From contig CAYYHA010000270.1 of the NCBI GenBank assembly GCA_964471535.1, forward strand, positions 1 through 5,057: a DNA stretch of 5,057 nucleotides, in the 5' to 3' direction. Position 1 is the first letter of the stretch; every line of letters begins with the position of its first letter. This DNA comes from CAYYHA01 sp964471535. Lineage in GTDB: Bacteria; Myxococcota; Myxococcia; SLRQ01. Shown here in pieces: positions 1 through 5,057 of this stretch. The notes beneath the pieces were generated by a model that was not told where the DNA came from, searched no databases, and saw only the letters and a program-made list of their open reading frames with translations. The position numbers and the translations under genes were made by a program.

Positions 1-1479
1 CCCCACGACGGGGGCGGGTGGCCGGACGGGGGCGACTCCGACGGCGGGCGCCTCGATGCCAGCGGCGGCGACGGAGGCCCGTGGGATGGGGGCACCGATG
101 GGGGCTCCGATGGAGGTGGTGCCGATGGCGGGCGTGACGGCGGGGTCGCGGACGCCGGTGCGCCCGACGGTGGGCAGAGCTCGGACCTGCAGGTCACCGC
201 GACGCCGGCGAGCGCGCTCATCTGGGACACGGTGCAGCTTCAGGTGGAACTCTCCGGTGCCTTGAGCGGCGCAGATGTGGGGGCGATCCACTGGGAGGCC
301 CTCGGTCCCCTCGAAGGTCGTTTCGATCCCCTCGTCGCCGGGAGCACCACCGCCTCGGGACCGGATACCCTCTACTACCCCCTCGAGCCGGGCACCCATC
401 GCATCCAGGTGACCGTGACCAAGGACGATGTGACGGGGATGGCCGAGGTGGAGATTGCCGTCGCCGGCTTCGAGACGGTGCCGCTCCCCCTCGCACTCGA
501 TGCGGACTACCAGAAGGTGGCCTCCCTCGCCGTCGATCCGGCGACCGGGTGGGTGGGGGCCGCCACCCGCGCAGGGCCTCTTCTCCTGGCCTACGACCCC
601 GCGACGGGCGCGGCGCAGGTGGAGACCTGCGATGCGGTCCCCGATCCGCCCCGGGCCACCGCCCTCGGCCTCTACGATGCCCAGGCCCAGCGCTTCCTAC
701 TTGGCTTCGAGCGAGATCGAGGCTACCTCGTCGCCGTGCAGCCGGGCCTCGGCGGCGATGGGCAGTGCAGCGCCGCCTTGGTGCAGCTCGAGGATTCCAC
801 CACGCTCAAGAAGCCCACCCAGGCAACCGGTGCGGCGCAGGCAGCCGACGGCAGCGTGTGGGTCACCACGGATCGGGGCCTGTGGCACCTCGCTCCCGGG
901 GAACTGCAGTCCTGGGAGCACTATACCTTCGACGCCCTCGGAGAGTCTCTCGGCGCCGTCGGGATCGACGCGTCGGGGCAGCTCTTCGTCAGCGGCCGTC
1001 TGGATGGATGGGTGCGCACCGGCCTGCCCGTGGATCCCGCCGCCCCCGTCTCGCAGGTCAATTTCGGGGGGGCCTACGATCGGGTGCAGGTGATCGTACC
1101 GGGCCTGGTCGATCCCTTGGCGCGCTTGTCCGAGATCTGGCTGCCGTCCGGCGAGCCGGCTGGTGCGATCCTGCGTCTGCTCGACACCACGGCGCCCATG
1201 CCCTTCGAGTCTCTGTATTCGCTGACGATCGACGGCAAGGCCTTTTCGGGCATCGATGGCGCCGCCTACGATCCGGTGAGCACGGATCTCTTCTTTGCCG
1301 ACGACGACTACCTCTTCCGCTACAAGCGCGATTTCGATGCCATCGTGCTCATGGCGCCGAGGGGGCTTCGACCCTGCAACGACCCCATCGCACTCGCGGT
1401 CGACGTCGATGACCCGAGTCGAGGCCGGCGGCTCTGGGTTGGCTGCCGCCAAGGCTTCGCCGTGGCCATCGCCCCCTGA
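1..1479 (+). CDS. Secreted Ig-like plus beta-propeller-like protein, 5' end missing
   Basis: The frame is open from base 1, so the N-terminus and start lie upstream; 492 residues are visible, ending at TGA 1477-1479. A GTG at 232 is in frame but falls in the middle of a beta strand and is not taken as the start. Visible residues 1-61 are a Gly/Asp/Ser linker of DGG units. Residues about 64-158 (VTATPAS to AVAGFE) look like one Ig-like/PKD-type beta sandwich. Residues about 159-492 hold repeated strand patterns such as ASLAVDPATGWVGAAT, AADGSVWVTTDRGLWHL, VGIDASGQLFVSG and YDPVSTDLFFADDDYLFRY, which resemble beta-propeller blades. There are only four cysteines (visible residues 210, 256, 459, 482), consistent with an exported protein with two possible disulfides. 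No catalytic motif is recognised. A surface-anchored binding or scaffold lipoprotein is inferred from the DGG linker, which also follows the lipobox in the neighbouring gene. The exact family is unknown. It is convergent with the ceramidase-like gene, so the two are not cotranscribed. Confidence 0.8.
   Translation, partial: PHDGGGWPDGGDSDGGRLDASGGDGGPWDGGTDGGSDGGGADGGRDGGVADAGAPDGGQSSDLQVTATPASALIWDTVQLQVELSGALSGADVGAIHWEALGPLEGRFDPLVAGSTTASGPDTLYYPLEPGTHRIQVTVTKDDVTGMAEVEIAVAGFETVPLPLALDADYQKVASLAVDPATGWVGAATRAGPLLLAYDPATGAAQVETCDAVPDPPRATALGLYDAQAQRFLLGFERDRGYLVAVQPGLGGDGQCSAALVQLEDSTTLKKPTQATGAAQAADGSVWVTTDRGLWHLAPGELQSWEHYTFDALGESLGAVGIDASGQLFVSGRLDGWVRTGLPVDPAAPVSQVNFGGAYDRVQVIVPGLVDPLARLSEIWLPSGEPAGAILRLLDTTAPMPFESLYSLTIDGKAFSGIDGAAYDPVSTDLFFADDDYLFRYKRDFDAIVLMAPRGLRPCNDPIALAVDVDDPSRGRRLWVGCRQGFAVAIAP
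85..147 (+). repeat. Degenerate tandem 12-nt repeat encoding Asp-Gly-Gly units
   Basis: Consecutive in-frame units begin GATGGGGGCACC (85-96) and GATGGGGGCTCC (97-108). A 15-nt variant, GATGGAGGTGGTGCC (109-123), follows, then GATGGCGGGCGT (124-135) and a GAC-initial unit (136-147). They encode D-G-G-X and continue the less regular Gly/Asp run that starts at base 1. The unit length is a multiple of three, so gain or loss of a unit would change linker length without breaking the frame. The likely role is a flexible, acidic spacer between a membrane anchor and the folded domains. Confidence 0.75.
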
Positions 1480-1519
1480 AGGCGGCGCAGGTCCCCGTCC
1501 GTCCCGCACCGGGCTCCTC

Positions 1520-1536
1520 CCGTCGCGCCGCGACGG
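1520..1536. terminator. Perfect GC-rich inverted repeat, possible transcript-end hairpin
   Basis: CCGTCGCG (1520-1527) and CGCGACGG (1529-1536) are exact reverse complements around one base. As RNA this folds to about seven pairs with a three-base loop. It lies 41 bases after the stop of the left gene and could end or protect both convergent transcripts. No U-tract follows on either strand, so a classical intrinsic terminator is not supported; the position is the main argument. Confidence 0.35.
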
Positions 1537-1557
1537 CGGGGGCGCGCGGCTTTGGGC

Positions 1558-1589
1558 GCCGTCCCCTGCGGCGGCACCGCCCCGACGGC
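1558..1589. terminator. Second imperfect hairpin in the convergent gap
   Basis: The outer arm GCCGTC (1558-1563) pairs with GACGGC (1584-1589). Inside it GGCGG (1570-1574) pairs with CCGCC (1577-1581) across a two-base gap. The structure ends ten bases from the TAG of the minus-strand lipoprotein gene, the place expected for that gene's 3' hairpin. No U-tract is present. In DNA this GC-rich, short inverted repeats arise easily by chance. Confidence 0.3.
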
Positions 1590-1599
1590 TCGCCCCTGC

Positions 1600-3507
1600 C
1601 TACCGCTCCCACTCGATGAGTACGTCCAGTGCCGTTTCCATGACCGGGACCGTCTGCGGGCCGAGTGAGTTGGTCTCCTCGTAGTGGTCGCCCGGCGCCT
1701 CGTTGTAATAGGGGCTCTGTTCGTCGAGGACGAAGTCGTAGGGTGGCACGAGGTAGCCGATTTCGTCGTTCCCGAGACCCAGGACGAAGGTGTAGCGCCC
1801 GCCCATCCGCGGCCGGTAGGCGGCATCTTTGGGGGCCTTCGACAGGTCCGGAGGATTGGGGTTGTCCGGCGCGATGCGGTCCACCCCGGGCGGGGTCCAC
1901 TCCTCCCCGAATCCCACCGCCAGCTCGCTGAACAGCTCCCCGGGGACCGAGAGGAAGCGGGCCGGGCCTAGCTTCATCGCGAAGACCTCGCTCTTCACGT
2001 AGGGGAAGTGCTCCTCGGGGACGATGGGCTCCCCGTTCCACGGGCTTCCGTCCGCTTCCCACGCCGCTCGGTTGAAGACACCAAGGCCGAAGACGACCTG
2101 GAAGAAGACGTTCTCCATGGGGAGGAGCAGTGGCTCGCTGCTGAACGAGAGCACCGGGTCGTCGATCTCCTCGGCGGTCTCGAGCAGCGCGAGGACCTTC
2201 TCGGCGAGCCGCTCCCCCACCGCGCGGGCCTTCTCGTAGTCGCGTCTGTCGTCCCGCGGCACACCATCGCGGGTGCGTGCGCCGATGGAGCCCAGCGGGG
2301 TGAGCAGGCCGCCGACGGGCCCCTGAAGGTAGAGCGCGATGCCACCGCGACCGGGGACGGCCGGCGCCTCGCCCTCTGCCTCGAGCCCCTCCTCTACGCC
2401 CTTGCGGACATAGTGAACGAAGTCACTCGTGATGAGGTTGTTGATGTCCGAGAGCACCTCCGGGTGGTTGCCCCAGTTGATCATCGTGGTGATGACGCTG
2501 CCATCTTCGGCATCGAGGAGCTCCAGGACGCTCAAGGTGTCGTCGATGATGCGGGGGTCGCGCGAGTCGCGCACCAGGCCCTCGGCGCCCGTCCGCCCCT
2601 GGGCCACCCGCGCCCGTGCGGGACGGGTCGACTCCGCCGCCTGCACGATCGCCTCGGCCGTCTTGTCGAGGACCTCGTCCCACCACAGCGCGTTCACGCC
2701 GCTACGGTAGGCCTCGGGGAGCCCGACCGTGGGCACGTAGTTGGGGGGCAGCGCCATGCCCCATTGGCCCAGTGCGTCGGGCGCCTCGTGGGTGTGGGTG
2801 CTTCCGATGAACACGTAGTCGAGGCGCGATGCGATCTCGGGGGCGCGCTGGGCGATGCGCTCGCGCACCCGCAGCACGTCGTCGTAGAAGAAGCCCACGA
2901 GGTCCAGGTAGGCGATCGCCACCAGCGTCTCCCCCCGGCCGATCACCACCGCCCGCGCCCAGATGTCATCGTGCACGCCCACGGCAGGGCGGTTGTTGCC
3001 GAAACCCGCGAGCCAGAGGCCATCGAAGAGCCCGTTGCCCTCGGTGCCGTCGGCGTCCGGGCCCGTGTAGGCCGGATCATCGGGACAGATCCGGTCACGG
3101 CCGCAGTCGTCGAAGAAGTCATAAATGCCGTCGCCCTCGGTGCCGTCGGCGTCGGGGCCGGGGTAACCGGGATCGCCGCTGCAGAGGCCGTCGGCGCCGC
3201 AGTCGTCGAAGGCCTTCTCGGAGAGCTCCCCGCAGCGCATCCCCACGTCGCAGCGGTCCCCCTCCCGCTCGAGGTACTCGAGCCGCGGCACCTCGAAGCC
3301 CGACGGGGTGATGGGGATCGCCGCGGCACCGGCGACGAGGGGCCCGTCGGCGGAGGGGCACCCCTCGCTGCCGGGGCAGTAGAACGCGGGCGGTGTGGGG
3401 CCGCTCCCGCCATCGCTGCCTCCGTCGGGCGTGGATGGCACCGCGGGGCAGCCGGGGAGCAGGAGGAAGAGGGCGGCGAACGAGGCAAGGGCGAGGGAGG
3501 GACGCAT
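1600..3507 (-). CDS. Ceramidase-superfamily lipoprotein with Cys/Asp-rich insert
   Basis: This is a complete gene of 635 residues. Residues 1-20 are a lipoprotein signal (short basic start, hydrophobic core, lipobox LPGC with Cys20), followed by a DGGSDGG linker. The neutral/alkaline non-lysosomal ceramidase fold is read from ordered blocks. These are GAAAIPITP (60-68), WLAGFG..RPAVGVHDDIWARAV (165-187), STHTHEAPD (236-244), NWGNHPE (344-350), VPGELF (521-526), IGYLVPPY (583-590) and HYEETNSLGP (608-617). By analogy with Pseudomonas aeruginosa ceramidase (zinc ligands His97, His204, Glu411, Tyr448), the ligands here would be His238, His348, Glu524 and Tyr585. Family enzymes hydrolyse the amide bond of ceramide; the substrate here is not shown. 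The serine motif GDxSP is replaced by GGLLTP (399-404). Residues 81-162 insert a Cys/Asp-rich double repeat between the first strand and the GF/GYA block. The protein ends soon after the YE block, so the usual C-terminal Ig-like domain is absent. The ATG at 3505-3507 is the first start after an in-frame stop (3517-3519); no good Shine-Dalgarno precedes it. Confidence 0.88.
   Translation of the reverse strand: MRPSLALASFAALFLLLPGCPAVPSTPDGGSDGGSGPTPPAFYCPGSEGCPSADGPLVAGAAAIPITPSGFEVPRLEYLEREGDRCDVGMRCGELSEKAFDDCGADGLCSGDPGYPGPDADGTEGDGIYDFFDDCGRDRICPDDPAYTGPDADGTEGNGLFDGLWLAGFGNNRPAVGVHDDIWARAVVIGRGETLVAIAYLDLVGFFYDDVLRVRERIAQRAPEIASRLDYVFIGSTHTHEAPDALGQWGMALPPNYVPTVGLPEAYRSGVNALWWDEVLDKTAEAIVQAAESTRPARARVAQGRTGAEGLVRDSRDPRIIDDTLSVLELLDAEDGSVITTMINWGNHPEVLSDINNLITSDFVHYVRKGVEEGLEAEGEAPAVPGRGGIALYLQGPVGGLLTPLGSIGARTRDGVPRDDRRDYEKARAVGERLAEKVLALLETAEEIDDPVLSFSSEPLLLPMENVFFQVVFGLGVFNRAAWEADGSPWNGEPIVPEEHFPYVKSEVFAMKLGPARFLSVPGELFSELAVGFGEEWTPPGVDRIAPDNPNPPDLSKAPKDAAYRPRMGGRYTFVLGLGNDEIGYLVPPYDFVLDEQSPYYNEAPGDHYEETNSLGPQTVPVMETALDVLIEWER
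3022..3210 (-). repeat. Two tandem 96-nt-period repeats (Cys/Asp-rich 32-residue units)
   Basis: Unit 1 (3118-3210) encodes residues 100-130 and unit 2 (3022-3114) residues 132-162. Both read FDDCG-x-D-x5-D-x2-Y-x-GPDADGTEG-[DN]-G-x2-D. At DNA level a 21-bp stretch at 3037-3057 recurs exactly at 3133-3153, and a 14-bp stretch at 3101-3114 recurs at 3197-3210, both offset by 96. This indicates an internal duplication. The DxDG...G(D/N)G spacing resembles calcium-binding loops of the EF-hand, dockerin or thrombospondin type-3 kind, but calcium binding is inference. Confidence 0.85.
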
Positions 3508-3646
3508 GGGGTGAGCCTAGCCAAAAGGGCGGCCGCCGCGTAGCCTGCGGGCGCACCGAGGTGGAGGCCGGCCAGCCCGCCATGGGGCCCCGACGCCTGC
3601 CGGGTGTGCGGTTGTTCCCCCTGATCACCCGTCGTATACGGGGGAG
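3508..3646. promoter_or_regulatory. Divergent intergenic region between lipoprotein gene and xseA
   Basis: These 139 bases separate two head-to-head starts and must carry or overlap both promoters. A promoter-like element pointing at xseA is listed separately. For the lipoprotein gene I find no convincing -35/-10 pair and no purine-rich ribosome-binding site. The sequence contains short palindromes, GGCGGCCGCC (3528-3537) and CGTATACG (3633-3640). The second overlaps the putative xseA -10 and could be an operator or simply the promoter itself. Confidence 0.5.
3612..3640 (+). promoter_or_regulatory. Candidate sigma70-type promoter of xseA, possibly leaderless
   Basis: TTGTTC (3612-3617) and TATACG (3635-3640) are separated by exactly 17 bases. 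The -10 matches TATAAT at four of six bases, and it is the most AT-rich spot in a very GC-rich spacer. The -35 matches only TTG. Transcription starting seven bases past the -10 would begin at 3647, the G of the GTG start codon. That would give a leaderless or nearly leaderless mRNA. Confidence 0.35.
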
Positions 3647-5057
3647 GTGCCCGAGATCCCCCAGCCCGACCTCTTCACGTGGACGCGCAAGCCGCCGCCG
3701 CGGCGCGTCTACACGGTCGGCGAGCTCACCCGCGCCATCAAGCGCCTCCTCGAGGGGACCTTCGAGTCGGTGTGGGTGGAGGGCGAGATCTCACGGGTGA
3801 GCCGCCCTCGCAGCGGCCACCTCTACTTCTCGCTGAAAGACGACGATGCGGTGCTGCCGGCGGTGCTCTTCCGGGGCCAGGCGAAGCGGGTGCGCTTTGC
3901 GCCCGAGGAGGGCATGGCGGTGCTCGCCCGCGGGCGGGTGAACGTGTACGAGCCCCGTGGGCAGTATCAGCTCATCGTCGAAGCGCTCGAGCCCCAGGGC
4001 CTGGGCGCGCTGCAGGCCGCCTTCGAGCAGCTCCGGGAGCGCCTGCGCAAGGAAGGCCTCTTCGATGCGGCCCACAAGCAGCCGCTCCCTCGTCTGCCCC
4101 GATGTGTCGGAGTGGTCACCAGCCCCAGCGGCGCGGCGATTCGGGACTTCCTGGATGTGCTCGGTCGCCGAAACCCGACGGTCTCCGTGCTCGTTGCCCC
4201 CGCCCGCGTGCAGGGTGAGGGCGCGGCAGAAGAGGTCGCGCGCCAGATCCGCGTCCTGGACCGCCTGGGCACGAGCGACGTCATCGTGGTCACGCGCGGC
4301 GGCGGCTCCCTCGAGGACCTGTGGGCCTTCAACGAGGAGGTGGTGGCGCGGGCCCTCTTCGAGTGTCGCACGCCCACCGTCTCGGCGGTGGGCCACGAGG
4401 TGGACACGACCATCGCCGACTTCGTCGCCGACCTGCGTGCCCCCACACCCTCGGCGGCCGCCGAGCTGGTGGCGCCGGAGCGGGGCGCGCTGGTGAAGGA
4501 ACTCGAGCGCTACACGGTGCGGATGCATCGCAGCGTGGAGCGGGCACTTCAGCTGCGCCGCGCACGCCTCGGGGAGACGAGGCGGCGGCTCGGCGATCCG
4601 AGGCGGACGCTCGCCGACCGGCGCCTCGGGCTCGAGGCCCTGCGCGAGCGCCTGGAAGCGGGCACGCTGGGCCCACTGAACCGCCGGGTACGCACCCTCG
4701 CCGGCCTCCGGGAACGCCTCCGCGCGGCCCATCCCGCCGAGCGCTTGAGCCGCGCGCGGGCCCGGCTCGAGCGCGCCGCGGCCCGGCTCGCCAGTGTGGT
4801 GCGCGCCCGGGAGCACACCAGGCGGCGTGGGCTCGAGGCGCTGCGCCGGCGCCTCCTCCGCGCCCACCCCGGCGAGGCCATCCAGCGGGAGCGGCGACGC
4901 CTCGAGCGCCTCGAGACCCGCGCCATCCAGGCCACCTTGCAGCGAAGCAGCGAGGCGCGGAGCACCCTGGCCGGCCTGGCGGGGAAGCTCGATGCCCTCT
5001 CTCCGCTCAAGGTCTTGGGGCGGGGCTACGCGGTGGTGCGCACCGCCGCGGACGATG
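3647..5057 (+). CDS. xseA: Exodeoxyribonuclease VII large subunit, 3' end missing
   Basis: The large subunit of exodeoxyribonuclease VII is a cytoplasmic nuclease that, with the small subunit XseB, degrades single-stranded DNA to oligonucleotides in repair. The frame is open for 470 codons to the window end; about 50 C-terminal residues and the stop are outside. Residues 22-117 match the N-terminal OB fold (VYTVGELTRAIK, VWVEGEISR, SGHLYFSLKDD, YEPRGQYQLIVE). The catalytic region carries EGLFD (136-140), VGVVTSPSGAAIRD (154-167), RGGGSLEDLWAFNE (217-230) and SAVGHEVDTTIADFVADLR (246-264), all intact. Residues about 275-450 form an Arg/Leu/Glu-rich coiled coil, then LSPLKVLGRGYAVV (451-464). 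GTG 3647 is chosen because it is the only ATG/GTG/TTG in frame between the upstream stop (TAG 3518-3520) and the OB fold, and it leaves a normal 20-residue leader. The purine run GGGGGAG abuts the GTG with no spacing, so it is poorly placed as a Shine-Dalgarno. xseB may follow outside the window. Confidence 0.95.
   Translation, partial: MPEIPQPDLFTWTRKPPPRRVYTVGELTRAIKRLLEGTFESVWVEGEISRVSRPRSGHLYFSLKDDDAVLPAVLFRGQAKRVRFAPEEGMAVLARGRVNVYEPRGQYQLIVEALEPQGLGALQAAFEQLRERLRKEGLFDAAHKQPLPRLPRCVGVVTSPSGAAIRDFLDVLGRRNPTVSVLVAPARVQGEGAAEEVARQIRVLDRLGTSDVIVVTRGGGSLEDLWAFNEEVVARALFECRTPTVSAVGHEVDTTIADFVADLRAPTPSAAAELVAPERGALVKELERYTVRMHRSVERALQLRRARLGETRRRLGDPRRTLADRRLGLEALRERLEAGTLGPLNRRVRTLAGLRERLRAAHPAERLSRARARLERAAARLASVVRAREHTRRRGLEALRRRLLRAHPGEAIQRERRRLERLETRAIQATLQRSSEARSTLAGLAGKLDALSPLKVLGRGYAVVRTAADD
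4598..5002 (+). repeat. Three 45-residue coiled-coil units within xseA
   Basis: Prolines at residues 318, 363, 408 and 453 are spaced exactly 45 apart and open the segments PRRTLADRRLG, PAERLSRARARLE, PGEAIQRERRRLE and then PLKVLGRGY. Each 135-nt unit (4598-4732, 4733-4867, 4868-5002) shares heptad-like L/R/E spacing, and two junctions read (R)AHP. The units are similar as protein rather than as DNA. They would form the long helical arm that in E. coli ExoVII is decorated by XseB. Confidence 0.7.

Larger units (their letters stand above)
1480..1599. other. Convergent intergenic spacer, no gene seen
   Basis: These 120 bases lie tail-to-tail between the TGA of the left gene and the TAG of the lipoprotein gene. 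No convincing coding frame, start or ribosome-binding site is seen. The content is two GC-rich inverted repeats, at 1520-1536 and 1558-1589, which are listed separately. There is no oligo-T run on either strand beyond TTT at 1551-1553. Confidence 0.7.

Noticed and set aside
85..147. The DGG repeat as a CRISPR array or replication iteron
   Set aside because: The units are 12-15 nt, in frame, without spacers, and continue into a protein domain. They are a coding linker.
232..234. GTG at 232 as the start of the left gene
   Set aside because: The same frame is open back to base 1 with a typical DGG linker, and the GTG would cut into the first strand of the Ig-like domain. The gene is 5'-truncated by the window.
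697..1509. 270-codon minus-strand open frame over the left gene
   Set aside because: It overlaps the + strand frame that is open from base 1 and has coherent Ig-like and propeller patterns. The minus frame shows no domain logic and is a high-GC shadow.
2008..3543. 511-codon open frame on the + strand, antisense to the ceramidase-like lipoprotein
   Set aside because: The minus-strand frame has a lipoprotein signal and family motifs throughout. The + frame lacks any recognisable motif and is His/Arg/Gly/Ala-biased, as expected for the antisense of a GC-rich gene.
3528..3573. GC palindromes GGCGGCCGCC and GGCCGGCC in the divergent spacer
   Set aside because: Short pure G/C palindromes are common by chance at this base composition, and no spacing or partner suggests a regulator site.
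3393..3800. 135-codon + frame crossing the divergent spacer
   Set aside because: It overlaps both the lipoprotein signal-peptide region and the xseA OB fold in other frames. Its product is Arg/Ser/Gly-rich with no motif or ribosome-binding site.
3791..4867. 358-codon open frame on the - strand, antisense to xseA
   Set aside because: It lies wholly within xseA, whose conserved blocks are unmistakable in + frame 2. The antisense product is low-complexity Ala/Arg/Glu/Gly and has no family features.

Overview
The window is very GC-rich, with G or C at most third codon positions. It carries Asp-Gly-Gly linkers behind lipoprotein-type exports, as seen in many Myxococcota and related delta-proteobacterial lineages. 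No rRNA or marker gene fixes the taxon, so that assignment is inference. I see no tRNA, IS element, CRISPR array or phage gene. Three genes fill almost all of the window, and two of them run off its ends.

Left part (1-1479, + strand): the 3' portion of a large secreted protein. The reading frame is already open at base 1 and starts with a Gly/Asp-rich linker. An Ig-like beta domain follows, then a beta-propeller-like region to the stop. Its true start, and probably a lipoprotein signal, lie upstream of the window. A 120-bp convergent gap (1480-1599) holds two GC-rich hairpins but no T-tract.

Middle (1600-3507, - strand): a complete 635-residue lipoprotein of the neutral/alkaline non-lysosomal ceramidase superfamily. 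The putative zinc ligands (two His, a Glu and a Tyr) can be placed. The segment matching the family's GDxSP catalytic-serine motif is altered. A Cys/Asp-rich insert with two 32-residue repeats sits inside the N-terminal part of the catalytic fold. All non-lipobox cysteines fall in four CX5C pairs within the first 141 residues.

Right part (3647-5057, + strand): the 5' portion, 470 codons, of xseA, the large subunit of exodeoxyribonuclease VII. It runs off the window without a stop. It has the N-terminal OB fold, the RGGGS and GHExDxTIADFVAD blocks, and an Arg-rich coiled coil. That coiled coil holds three consecutive 45-residue units, against two in E. coli XseA as I recall its sequence. A 139-bp divergent spacer separates it from the lipoprotein gene and holds a promoter-like TTGTTC-N17-TATACG. 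This is placed so that transcription could begin at the GTG start codon.

The genes do not form an operon: the layout is convergent (left/middle) then divergent (middle/right). The two exported proteins probably act at the cell envelope or surface, while XseA is a cytoplasmic DNA-repair nuclease. I found no clear multi-gene novel system. The points of interest are the decorated ceramidase-like lipoprotein and the lengthened XseA arm.
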